64,000 nt of DNA, from assembly GCF_015767265.1 (NCBI RefSeq), contig NZ_JADPIB010000001.1, positions 124,001-188,000 on the forward strand. The letters are read 5' to 3'. Source of the stretch: Aureivirga marina (GTDB taxonomy: Bacteria > Bacteroidota > Bacteroidia > Flavobacteriales > Flavobacteriaceae). The notes below the pieces were generated by a model, which did not search any database, had not been told where the DNA came from, and saw nothing but the letters and a program-made list of their open reading frames with translations. Below are positions 53,399-61,365 of the stretch, piece after piece. How positions within the stretch are numbered: position 1 is the stretch's first letter; the number at the start of each line of letters is the position of its first letter. A program made the position numbers and the translations under genes.

Positions 53399-53416
53399 AA
53401 GATGACCGACCATTTT
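53399..53416 (+). promoter_or_regulatory. Dyad operator motif, copy 4
   Basis: AAGATGACCGACCATTTT, identical in all 18 bases to copy 3, 30 bp before the truncated paralogue. Similar ATCTATTATG follows in both, so this promoter was duplicated with the gene. Confidence 0.6.
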
Positions 53417-53446
53417 AAACAAAATTAAATTTTAAAAATATCTATT

Positions 53447-53905
53447 ATGGAACGTATAAGTTATATGACAGCTAAGGTTTTCTTTTTGTTTGAACCTACT
53501 CAAAATGAAACCCCTCTACTAGAAGAAAAGAATTCTTCTAAAATGAAAAACGATTTTAATAATGATGGCTTTATTCATTCAAATTTAAACCTAGATCTTC
53601 AACAAATTTCTGTAGAAGACAAAAGAAAGAATGACATTTCTTATCCTTCTTCTTTTAGTTCGCAAATTGAAACAAATAAAGTAAATACAGATAAATTTTA
53701 CGATCGTCTGATTACTTTAGAATGGCATGTAAGTTCTCATGATAAAGACAATGCTGTTTTACTTCCAATTATCAAAGGAGAAAATGTTGTTATTCAACCT
53801 ATTTCTGATACGCATTATTTTGTTCCTTCTTTTGTAGAAGTGAAAAATGATGGAACGGACGATTTACTTCAAAACTTCGTTGCGATACCAAAAGCTTTAA
53901 ATTAA
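53447..53905 (+). pseudogene. Internally deleted PI-PLC paralogue, intact frame
   Basis: 152 residues in an intact frame. Residues 1-72 align with the N-terminus of paralogue 3 (PLLEEK, FNNDGFIHSNLNLDLQQI, PSSFSS against PSTHNS). Residues about 87-152 align with the C-terminal beta domain (RLITLEWH...GENVVIQPISDTHYFVPSFVEVKNDGTDDLLQNFVAIPK). The ~250-residue catalytic barrel is missing. The lipobox Cys18 is Thr and the signal core is broken (FFLFEPTQ). It cannot be an enzyme and is probably not lipidated. Either a relic or a retained non-catalytic fragment. Confidence 0.75.
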
Positions 53906-53989
53906 TCATAATCAAATATTCTAATTCAGCATAATCAAAACCAACTAACCAAACTTTTACAGCTATTCTAATTCTAAAATTAATCTATT

Positions 53990-55195
53990 ATGAAACGCTT
54001 AACCTTATTTACAGCGATCGTATTCTTATTGACTATTTCGTGCCAAAAAGAATACCCTGAAATGGAAGGTACAGACCTTTCTAACTCAGATGAAAATTTT
54101 GAAAATAAACGATTTACAAATTCTTCTGGTTTAAATATAGACTTACAGGAAATTCCTATTGAAGATCGTAGAATTCATGAAATTACAAATCCTTCTTCTC
54201 ATAACTCTTTCAATGATACACATAAATACGAAAAATCCAATGTATTTGATAGATTACCGGATCAATTTAGAAAAGGAATTCGTGCAATTGAGATAGATAT
54301 TCATAAAAAAGTAAATATTTTTTCTTCAGATGATATTTCAGTATACCACGGAAAAGCTTCCAATGGATTAAATGGAAGTCGATTAGCACATTATGTTTTA
54401 GAAGAAGTTACAGATTTTGTAAAAGATAATCCAAATGAAATTGTGTTTTTAAAATTTGAAACTACTGTTTCTGGAAGTGATATTGACAAAGAAATTCGAG
54501 AAGCAGGATTAGATAAATACATTTATACTTACAATTCAAGTAATCCTTTTCCAAAACCTGAAGAAGTTACTGCAACTGGTAAAAATGTAATCATCACAAG
54601 AGATGTTGGTTTACAATATGGAGGATCTGCTTTACCAAGGCATACATTCGGTGGAGGTTTCAGTGATAAAGACAAAAATAATCCACAAACTTCTCCATCT
54701 GAAAAGAAATTCTTTTCTGTTGAATATTATCATATTACAAAAACTTTTGGTTATGGTGATTCCAAACAACAAAGATGGCTAAATGGTGAAGGAAGGTTAC
54801 CAAAATTTGTAGATGAAGTATGGAAATTAAACGGGAAAAAACCATGGAGAGTAATTGTAGATTTTCCTGGAATAAACGATGGTTTTTATTATGATGAAAT
54901 CAAAAGAGTCAATGAACGTCAAATGTTAAAAGCTCATATTTATGATGAAAATGGGAATTTATTCACAAAAGACGATAATGGACAATTAATCACTTGGAAA
55001 TGGATGTGTACTTATGGAGGAGATAAAAATGATGCAAAAACTTCTTCTGAAGCTTCTTTCCCAATGAAAAAAGGAGAAACTGTAACTATTCAACCTTATT
55101 CTGATGATTATTATTTTGTACCTCCAATTTTAGAAGTTACAAATGATGGAACAACAGATTTACTTCAAAATTTTGTGGCAGTTCCAAAATCTTAA
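53990..55195 (+). CDS. PI-PLC-like phosphodiesterase lipoprotein 2
   Basis: 401 residues. Lipobox LLTISC with Cys18, then the same barrel with PSSHNSF (first His), AIEIDIHKK (Glu, Asp) and VYHGK (second His). The C-terminal beta domain is nearly identical to paralogue 1. All putative catalytic residues are kept. About 30 bases of leader and the first codons match paralogue 3 almost exactly, showing recent duplication. It lacks the dyad operator found before paralogue 1. Confidence 0.82.
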   Translation: MKRLTLFTAIVFLLTISCQKEYPEMEGTDLSNSDENFENKRFTNSSGLNIDLQEIPIEDRRIHEITNPSSHNSFNDTHKYEKSNVFDRLPDQFRKGIRAIEIDIHKKVNIFSSDDISVYHGKASNGLNGSRLAHYVLEEVTDFVKDNPNEIVFLKFETTVSGSDIDKEIREAGLDKYIYTYNSSNPFPKPEEVTATGKNVIITRDVGLQYGGSALPRHTFGGGFSDKDKNNPQTSPSEKKFFSVEYYHITKTFGYGDSKQQRWLNGEGRLPKFVDEVWKLNGKKPWRVIVDFPGINDGFYYDEIKRVNERQMLKAHIYDENGNLFTKDDNGQLITWKWMCTYGGDKNDAKTSSEASFPMKKGETVTIQPYSDDYYFVPPILEVTNDGTTDLLQNFVAVPKS

Positions 55196-55309
55196 CGAAT
55201 TATTTTAGAAATAATTAAGATAAAAACAATAATCTCATTAACTTCATATAACATTCAAAATCAATTAACAAACTAACTTCAGCTATTCTAATTCTAAAAT
55301 TAATCTATT

Positions 55310-56524
55310 ATGAAACGCTTAACCTTATTTACAGCGATGGTCTTCTTTTTGGCTGTTGCTTGTCAAAAAGATGATCCCGTTTTAGAAGAAAAAACAGAAA
55401 CAGAAACGGGCTTAGAAAGAGAATTTAATAAAGAAGGTTTTCTACATTCTCAATTAGATTTAACACTGCAAGAAATTCCAATGGAAGATCGAAGAATCCA
55501 TGAAATCACAAATCCTTCTACACATAATTCTTACAACGACACACACAAATACGAAAAATCCAATGTATTTGATAGATTACCAGACCAATTTAAAAAAGGA
55601 ATTCGCGCTATTGAAATTGATATTCATAAAAGAATTAATCTTTTTAAAAGTGATGATATTTCTGTATATCACGGTAAACCTACAAATGGTTTTAATGGAA
55701 CTCGATTGGCGCATTATGTTTTAAGAGAAATTACAGATTTTGTAAAAGATAATCCAAATGAAATTGTCTATTTAAAATTTGAAACCACAGTTTCAGGAAG
55801 TGATATTGACAAAGAGATACGCAAAGCAGATTTGGATGATTATATTTATAATTACAATTCTAGTAATCCTTATCCAAAACCAGAAGAAGTTACTGCAACA
55901 GGAAAAAATGTAATTATCACAAGAGATATCGGTTCAGAATATGGAGGATCTGCTTTACCAAGACATACTTTTGGTGGTGGTTATAGTGATAAAGACAAAA
56001 ATAAACCACAATCTTCTCCTTCTGAAAAGAAATTTTTCACAGTAGAATATTATCATATCACAAAAACTTTTGGCTATGGAGATTCCAAACAACAAAGATG
56101 GCTTAACGGCGAAGGTAGATTACCAAAATTTGTAGACGAAGTTTGGAAATTAAACGGAAAAAAACCTTGGAGAGTAATTGTAGATTTTCCAAGTTTAAAT
56201 GATGGTTTTTATTATCAAGAAATTAAAAGAGTAAATGAACGCCAAATGTTGAAAGTAAAAATTCATGACGGAGATGGAAATTTACTTTTAAAAGATAAAG
56301 ATGGGAAATTAATTACATGGAAATGGGATACTTCTTATAACGGAAATGAAGTGGTTGCAACTACTTCTGCGGAAGCATCTTTTCCAATGAAAAAAAGTGA
56401 AACAGTCATTATTCAACCAACATCAGATAAATACTTTTTTGTTCCACCTTATTTAGAAGTTACAAATGATGGAACTACTGATTTGTTACAAAATTTTGTA
56501 GCATTTCCAAAAAGTCAAATTTAG
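55310..56524 (+). CDS. PI-PLC-like phosphodiesterase lipoprotein 3
   Basis: 404 residues. Lipobox FLAVAC with Cys18, an acidic linker (EEKTETETGLE), and the barrel with PSTHNSY, AIEIDIHKR and VYHGK intact. The C-terminal beta domain is more diverged (WDTSYNGNEVVATTSAEASF). It is most like paralogue 2 in leader and barrel, and its N-terminus is closest to the deleted copy. It is the last member, followed by a terminator. A lipid-anchored phosphodiesterase for phosphoinositides or related headgroups is inferred. Confidence 0.82.
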   Translation: MKRLTLFTAMVFFLAVACQKDDPVLEEKTETETGLEREFNKEGFLHSQLDLTLQEIPMEDRRIHEITNPSTHNSYNDTHKYEKSNVFDRLPDQFKKGIRAIEIDIHKRINLFKSDDISVYHGKPTNGFNGTRLAHYVLREITDFVKDNPNEIVYLKFETTVSGSDIDKEIRKADLDDYIYNYNSSNPYPKPEEVTATGKNVIITRDIGSEYGGSALPRHTFGGGYSDKDKNKPQSSPSEKKFFTVEYYHITKTFGYGDSKQQRWLNGEGRLPKFVDEVWKLNGKKPWRVIVDFPSLNDGFYYQEIKRVNERQMLKVKIHDGDGNLLLKDKDGKLITWKWDTSYNGNEVVATTSAEASFPMKKSETVIIQPTSDKYFFVPPYLEVTNDGTTDLLQNFVAFPKSQI

Positions 56525-56553
56525 AACCTTACCATTCAAATATTTATCTATAC

Positions 56554-56590
56554 AAAAAGAGGTTATCTCATAACGAAATAACCTCTTTTT
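56554..56590. terminator. Terminator after the PI-PLC cluster
   Basis: Thirteen-base stem AAAAAGAGGTTAT/ATAACCTCTTTTT. It probably serves both the PI-PLC genes and the convergent START-like gene. Confidence 0.9.
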
Positions 56591-56609
56591 TATATTAAAA
56601 ATAACAAAC

Positions 56610-56999
56610 TTAAACTTTTTCGATGTTTTCGATTAAAACATCCATAAACTTTTGTAATGGTTTTTTCACCATCATTGCCATCATCGGATTGAAATCTCCT
56701 TTGAAAAATAATTGTACATCACTTGAGTTTTCATCTGCATTTTCAATAATTCCAGTTAAAGAAAATGATAATTTACTACTAGCTGCACCTAAAACGATTT
56801 TTTCGTTTGGAGTTTTTTCATTTAATACTAAACGAATTTCTGGCATTCCTTTTAAACAAAAAAGAAAAGATTCTCCATCTACTTCAAACTTCTCGATGTT
56901 TTCTGGCATTAATTGCTCAAAATTTTTCAAATCTGTCAAAAAGTTAAAAATCTCTTCTTGACTTTTTTGAGCTGTAACTTTTTTAGTTTTTAATTCCAT
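56610..56999 (-). CDS. SRPBCC/START-like domain protein
   Basis: 129 residues with the helix-grip pattern: strand VTAQKSQEEIFNFLTDLKNFEQLMPENIEKFEV, central beta strands, and a long C-terminal helix (MVKKPLQKFMDVLIENIE). Ligand unknown. It lies 17 bp downstream of pyrE in the same direction, probably one operon. Confidence 0.8.
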   Translation of the reverse strand: MELKTKKVTAQKSQEEIFNFLTDLKNFEQLMPENIEKFEVDGESFLFCLKGMPEIRLVLNEKTPNEKIVLGAASSKLSFSLTGIIENADENSSDVQLFFKGDFNPMMAMMVKKPLQKFMDVLIENIEKV

Positions 57000-57016
57000 A
57001 AGTGTTTTTTAAAATA

Positions 57017-57658
57017 TTATTTACTCCAAGTACTTGGTTCATGTCTCCATTGTGAAAGTGTACTCTTTTCCTCTGCAGTAATATAATGGTTATCATTCGC
57101 CAACTCTAATAATGTGTCATAATCGCTCAATGTATATAATTCTACATTTGCTTCTTCAAAATTAGTTTTAGCAATATCAAATCCGTAAGAGAAAATAGCG
57201 ACCATACCTTTTACGTTTGCTCCTTCGTTTCTTAGAGCTTCCACGGCATTTAAACTACTTTTTCCTGTACTGATTAAGTCTTCAATCACAACAACATTAC
57301 TTCCTTTTTCTAAAAATCCTTCTACTTGATTTTTACGACCATGCTTTTTAGGCTCAGGACGAACATAAACAAAAGGAATATTTAAGAATTGAGCAACCAA
57401 AACTCCCATTGCAATTGCACCTGTAGCAACACCAGCAATCACGTCTGGTTTACCATAGGTATCCTCAATTATCTTAGCGATGTTTTCTCTAATGTAATTG
57501 CGAATTGGGGGAAATGATAGCGTTGTTCTGTTGTCACAATAAATTGGAGATTTCCATCCTGATGCCCAAGTAAAAGGCTCTGATGGCTGTAATTTTATTG
57601 CTTTAATTTGCAATAATAGTTCTGCTGTTTTTTTTGCTGTATCTTTGTTCGAAATCAT
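57017..57658 (-). CDS. pyrE: Orotate phosphoribosyltransferase
   Basis: 213 residues from the ATG at 57658 (MISNKDTAKKTAELL); an in-frame start at 57685 would extend into the divergent gene. Motifs: WASGWKSPIYCDNR, VYVRPEPKKHGRKNQVEG (catalytic loop) and the PRPP motif VVVIEDLISTGKS. Converts orotate to OMP in pyrimidine synthesis. It is divergent from the NUDIX gene, with starts 1 bp apart. Confidence 0.96.
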   Translation of the reverse strand: MISNKDTAKKTAELLLQIKAIKLQPSEPFTWASGWKSPIYCDNRTTLSFPPIRNYIRENIAKIIEDTYGKPDVIAGVATGAIAMGVLVAQFLNIPFVYVRPEPKKHGRKNQVEGFLEKGSNVVVIEDLISTGKSSLNAVEALRNEGANVKGMVAIFSYGFDIAKTNFEEANVELYTLSDYDTLLELANDNHYITAEEKSTLSQWRHEPSTWSK

Positions 57659-57670
57659 AATGCAAATGTA
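57640..57670. promoter_or_regulatory. Overlapping divergent promoters of pyrE and the NUDIX gene
   Basis: A plus-strand -7 box TATCTTTG (57640-57647) lies inside the first codons of pyrE. A minus-strand -7 box TACATTTG (57670-57663) lies inside the first codons of the NUDIX gene. Each promoter would overlap the other's coding start; -33 elements are not clear. Confidence 0.5.
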
Positions 57671-58250
57671 TAAAGTTTTTGTCAATGACTATCCAATTAT
57701 TTTGACGGATAGTATAAAAAATTCCGAAAATTCAGACATGTTAAACATGAACGAAAATAATGTTCATCAAGTTATTCAAAAAATGCTTAACAATAAAGTA
57801 ACACAAGCAACTTTTTATTGCAAAAACTTAGAAAGTGACTGGAATTTGTTTCAATCTTATTTTAATGTACAAAAAGCTGCTGGTGGAATTGTAAAAGATG
57901 AAAAAGAAAACATTTTATTTATTAAAAGATTTGAAAAATGGGATTTACCAAAAGGTAAAATTGAAAAAGGAGAAACTACAGAAGAAGCCGCTATTCGTGA
58001 GGTAGAAGAAGAATGTGGAATCGAAAATTTAGAATTGCTTTCTGAAAACAAAACAACGTATCATATTTTTCCAAGAAAAAATCAATTTTGTTTAAAAATA
58101 AGTTATTGGTTTGATATGAAAACAACTTATAAAGGGAAATTAACACCACAAATCGAAGAAGATATCATAGAAGTTGTTTTTAAAAATTCAACTGAAATAG
58201 AAGAAGCCTTACAAAACACTTATGCAAACATTCAATTGTTATTTGAATAA
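57660..58250 (+). CDS. NUDIX hydrolase
   Basis: 196 residues from the ATG at 57660 (or 57666). The N-terminal ~70 residues are unassigned. The NUDIX fold follows, with the complete box beginning GKIEKGETTEEAAIREVEEE and ending CGI (99-121). It hydrolyses nucleoside diphosphate-linked compounds; the substrate is unknown. Divergent from pyrE, an arrangement I recall as common in flavobacteria. Confidence 0.9.
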   Translation: MQMYKVFVNDYPIILTDSIKNSENSDMLNMNENNVHQVIQKMLNNKVTQATFYCKNLESDWNLFQSYFNVQKAAGGIVKDEKENILFIKRFEKWDLPKGKIEKGETTEEAAIREVEEECGIENLELLSENKTTYHIFPRKNQFCLKISYWFDMKTTYKGKLTPQIEEDIIEVVFKNSTEIEEALQNTYANIQLLFE

Positions 58251-58343
58251 AATTCTAAAGTTGTTAAGAAATCAATAATTTTTTAAAAAAGTAGAAATTA
58301 ATTCTTAAAAATATGAATAACTGCTTTTAATATTACCATACTT

Positions 58344-58373
58344 TTGTTATTCACAATAATAGCTGTATTTTTG
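58344..58373 (+). promoter_or_regulatory. Promoter of the SulP transporter gene
   Basis: -33 TTG (58344-58346), 19-bp spacer, -7 TATTTTTG (58366-58373). Confidence 0.7.
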
Positions 58374-58374
58374 C

Positions 58375-58394
58375 AATCTTTTTATAAAAAGATT
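58375..58394 (+). promoter_or_regulatory. 20-bp palindrome at the start of the SulP mRNA
   Basis: AATCTTTTTATAAAAAGATT is a perfect palindrome just downstream of the -7 box, at the predicted transcript start and 14 bp before the ATG. It may be an operator or a 5' hairpin. Confidence 0.45.
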
Positions 58395-58408
58395 ATTCGA
58401 GTAAAGGT

Positions 58409-60046
58409 ATGACAGAGTTTATTAGAAAAATAACGCCAAACACAAAAGACGACGTTCTTGCAGGAATTACAGTTTCCTTAGCTATGGTTCCAGAAGTTGT
58501 GGCTTTCGCTTTTGTGGCACAAATTGATCCTATTGTTGCGCTTACAGGTGCTTTCATCGTAGGAATTATTACAGCAGTTCTTGGAGGTAGACCAGGATTA
58601 ATTTCTGGAGCAGCTGGAGCAGTAGCTGTAATCTTCGTAGATATGATTGCAAAAGGACATGCAAAAGGTTTGGCTTTTGACAATCCAATTGATGACATGG
58701 GATTCATGTATCTTTTTGGAGCTGTAATTTTAATGGGAATTATACAAGTAGCTGCTGGATATTTTAAATTAGGACGATTCGTTCGTTTAATTCCACATCC
58801 TGTAATGCTTGGTTTTGTAAATGGTTTAGCAATTGTGATTTTCTTAGCACAGTTAAAAATGTTTACACATAAAATTCCAAATACAAATCCAGATGTATTA
58901 GGTAAATTCCAAGACATTTGGATGCATGGAAGCGAACTCTATATCATGATTGGTTTGGTTTTACTAACAATGGCGATTATTTATTTCTTACCTAAACTCA
59001 CAAAAAAATTACCTGCTGCACTTACAGCAATTATCATTACAAGTTTGATTGTAAAGTTTGGAAACATCAATGTTTCTACTGTTGGTTCTTATATTGTTGA
59101 AGGAGGAGGAACTGGTTTAAAAGGTTCTTTTCCGATGTTTAACTCAGAGCTTTGGCAGAAATTACCAATCAACTTTGACACCTTATTTTTCATTCTTCCT
59201 TATGCCTTTTTGGCAGCTTGTGTAGGATTAATTGAATCTTTAATGACAATGAATTTAGTCGATGAATTGACAGAAACTAGAGGAAATGGAAATAAAGAAT
59301 GTGTTGCGCAAGGTGTTGCAAATGTGGCTAGTGGACTTTTTGGAGGAACTGGTGGTTGTGGAATGATTGGACAAACGATGATTAACATCAATTCAAATGG
59401 ACGAGGAAGACTGTCAGGAATCATGATGGCACTTACTTTGTTATCATTTATTTTGTTTGCAGATGAAATCATTGAACAAGTTCCAATTGCAGCTTTAGTT
59501 GGTGTAATGTTTATGATGGTAATTGAAACATTTGCATGGTCAAGTTTACGTATTATTCGTAAAATTCCTAAAGCAGATGCCTTTGTTTTAATCGCTGTTT
59601 CTATAATTACAGTTATTTTCGATTTAGCAATTGCTGTTTTTGCTGGAGTTATTATTTCTGCATTAGTTTTTGCTTGGGAAAATGCAAAAAGAATTCGTGC
59701 ACGTAAGGTTTTCAAAAAAGATGGTACTAAGGTATATGAAATTTGGGGACCACTTTTCTTTGGTTCCGTTACAGCTTTTAATGAAAAGTTTGATGTAAAG
59801 AATGATCCAGAGAAAGTTGAAATTGATTTTATTGAATCTAGAATCAGTGATCACTCAGGAATTGAAGCAATTTTTAATCTAGTTGAAAAGTATGAAAAAG
59901 CGGGAAAACAAGTAAAATTAAAACACTTAAGCGAAGAATGTAAAGAGCTTCTTTGTAAGAGTAACACGAAATTTAATGAGATAATTATAGAGGCGGTAGA
60001 TGATCCTCGATATCATGTAGTAGCGGATCCTGAAGAATTTGCCTAA
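58409..60046 (+). CDS. SulP family anion transporter with STAS domain
   Basis: 545 residues. An SLC26/SulP membrane domain (about 10-410) with 12-14 helices has DVLAGITVSLAMVPEVVAFAFVAQIDP, ISGAAGAVAVIF and GLFGGTGGCGMIGQTMININSNGRGRLSG. A C-terminal STAS domain follows (about 435-530, VYEIWGPLFFGSVTAFNEKF). It transports sulfate, bicarbonate or a similar anion. It precedes a DedA-like gene by 18 bp, likely co-transcribed. Confidence 0.94.
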   Translation: MTEFIRKITPNTKDDVLAGITVSLAMVPEVVAFAFVAQIDPIVALTGAFIVGIITAVLGGRPGLISGAAGAVAVIFVDMIAKGHAKGLAFDNPIDDMGFMYLFGAVILMGIIQVAAGYFKLGRFVRLIPHPVMLGFVNGLAIVIFLAQLKMFTHKIPNTNPDVLGKFQDIWMHGSELYIMIGLVLLTMAIIYFLPKLTKKLPAALTAIIITSLIVKFGNINVSTVGSYIVEGGGTGLKGSFPMFNSELWQKLPINFDTLFFILPYAFLAACVGLIESLMTMNLVDELTETRGNGNKECVAQGVANVASGLFGGTGGCGMIGQTMININSNGRGRLSGIMMALTLLSFILFADEIIEQVPIAALVGVMFMMVIETFAWSSLRIIRKIPKADAFVLIAVSIITVIFDLAIAVFAGVIISALVFAWENAKRIRARKVFKKDGTKVYEIWGPLFFGSVTAFNEKFDVKNDPEKVEIDFIESRISDHSGIEAIFNLVEKYEKAGKQVKLKHLSEECKELLCKSNTKFNEIIIEAVDDPRYHVVADPEEFA

Positions 60047-60064
60047 AAATATAGATAAAAGAAA

Positions 60065-60670
60065 ATGAGATTTTTAAAATTATACTATGAATATTTAAAA
60101 AGAACTGGGCTTTTTACTTTTTTGAGAAAAAACCTAAAAAGTCTTTTGATTGTTGTTGGTATTGTTGTTGGAATATTTTTCATCATTGAAAAATTCGTCA
60201 TCACAATGAAAGAAATTTTTCAATTAATTGTAGATAATGTTCCTGATACATTCGTATATGTTATTTTCACCGCTTCCGAAACGATTTTAGGTCTTATTCC
60301 ACCTGATTTATTTATTATGTGGAGTAAAACACAAGGAGAAAGTATTGGTGTAAATCCGTGGCTTCTTGTTGGTGTTTTAGCAACACTTTCTTATTTAGGT
60401 GGAGTGATTGCTTATGGAATTGGTATGAAAATTGAGCATATCCCAAAGATACATTATTGGGTTACAAACAAGTACAGTGATTTATTTACGAACTTAAAAA
60501 AATGGGGAGGATTCTTTATTGTGATTGCTGCATTATTACCAATCCCATTTTCGATGGTAACTCTAATTTCAGGAATTACAGGTTATTCTTTTAGATGGCT
60601 TTTAATCCTAGGATTATTCAGATATGTGAGATTTTTTGTCTATGCAATTTTCTTATTCCTAGCGGTGTAA
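60065..60670 (+). CDS. DedA/VTT-like membrane protein
   Basis: 201 residues with about five hydrophobic segments. The middle segment SETILGLIPPDLFIMW and the late GFFIVIAALLPIPFSMVTLISGITGYSF fit the VTT/DedA fold (acidic residue in the first half, Pro-containing re-entrant loop in the second). Such proteins act in phospholipid flipping and membrane homeostasis; the assignment here is tentative. Confidence 0.7.
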   Translation: MRFLKLYYEYLKRTGLFTFLRKNLKSLLIVVGIVVGIFFIIEKFVITMKEIFQLIVDNVPDTFVYVIFTASETILGLIPPDLFIMWSKTQGESIGVNPWLLVGVLATLSYLGGVIAYGIGMKIEHIPKIHYWVTNKYSDLFTNLKKWGGFFIVIAALLPIPFSMVTLISGITGYSFRWLLILGLFRYVRFFVYAIFLFLAV

Positions 60671-60704
60671 GATTTGCATCTTTTTATATAAATACACGAA
60701 GAAG

Positions 60705-60732
60705 AAAGCACTCTATTTTGAGTGCTTTTTTT
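60705..60732 (+). terminator. Terminator after the DedA-like gene
   Basis: Stem AAAGCACTC/GAGTGCTTT, six-base loop, T run. Confidence 0.88.
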
Positions 60733-60818
60733 ATATAATTTACTCTTATTGAGGAATTCCACATTTTTATTCAATGTTTTATTTTAAAATTTGACTTTAT
60801 AACTTTTAAAATAAAATC

Positions 60819-61052
60819 ATGAAATACAAAGTAATCCCTTTTGTTGCAAATATTGATCCTATAAAAGGAACATCAAAGCATGTTGCGGAACAATTAGAAG
60901 AACTTATTAATAATTATTCTGAAAGAGGATGGAAATATGAAAGATTAGAAAGTGTTTCTACAATTGTAAATCCCGAAAATGGTTGTTTTGGTTTTGGTGC
61001 AAAAGCAGCATATACTACAACAAGACAAATGGTAGTTTTTTCAAAATTATGA
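60819..61052 (+). CDS. DUF4177-like small protein
   Basis: 77 residues: MKYKVIPFVANI, a central helix (AEQLEELINNYSERGWKYERLESVSTIV) and a final strand, the pattern of DUF4177 proteins (YKVV...LN..G..GW....). Gly-rich GCFGFGAKAAYTTT follows. No signal peptide. Its stop overlaps the next ATG (ATGA), so it is coupled to the YidD-like gene. Function unknown. Confidence 0.7.
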   Translation: MKYKVIPFVANIDPIKGTSKHVAEQLEELINNYSERGWKYERLESVSTIVNPENGCFGFGAKAAYTTTRQMVVFSKL

Positions 61053-61330
61053 AATATCTTCTTTTAACAATAATTCATCTCTATTGGTTTTTAATTCCCA
61101 AAAAGAAAAGAAGAAGATGTATTTTTAAAAAATCATGTTCTAAAATAGTATATGAAAAAACAAAAAAAGAAGGCTTAATTTCAGGCTTGAAAATATTAAC
61201 TTTTAGAATTAAAAATTGTCATCCAGAATTCGATTTGTATTTCGAAATAAAAACAAATGAATTAAAATTAATCACAAAATCGGGAGAAATTATTAGTGAA
61301 AATAATATTGCTGATTGGTTAAAAGCATAA
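61049..61330 (+). CDS. YidD-like membrane protein insertion factor
   Basis: 93 residues from the ATG at 61049; an upstream in-frame ATG at 60983 lies inside the previous gene and lacks support. An N-terminal amphipathic/hydrophobic helix (KYLLLTIIHLYWFLIP) precedes the YidD pattern RRRCIFKKSCSKIVYEKTKKEG...RIKNCHPEF, with both family Cys (24 and 30) and the RxxxCHP motif. The usual GGxDPVP end is replaced by another C-terminus, so it is a diverged family member. Proposed role: aiding YidC-dependent membrane insertion. Confidence 0.75.
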   Translation: MKYLLLTIIHLYWFLIPKKKRRRCIFKKSCSKIVYEKTKKEGLISGLKILTFRIKNCHPEFDLYFEIKTNELKLITKSGEIISENNIADWLKA

Positions 61331-61365
61331 AAAAGTTTGACGATTAAGAATCGTCAAACTTTTTT
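61329..61365. terminator. Bidirectional terminator
   Basis: Seventeen-base perfect stem AAAAAAGTTTGACGATT with its complement, 3-base loop, overlapping the stop codons of the convergent YidD-like and VOC genes. Confidence 0.93.

Noticed and set aside
53447-53905. A fourth active PI-PLC
   Set aside because: Both catalytic His, the acidic pair and the barrel are missing, and the lipobox Cys is replaced by Thr.
52175-56524. T9SS cargo status of the PI-PLC proteins
   Set aside because: They end in a different beta domain without the T9SS YPNPT and G.Y.. tail features and carry lipoboxes instead.
57645-57685. Longer starts for pyrE (57685) and the NUDIX gene (57645)
   Set aside because: They would make the two divergent coding regions overlap by 41 bp; the internal ATGs at 57658 and 57660 fit family lengths.
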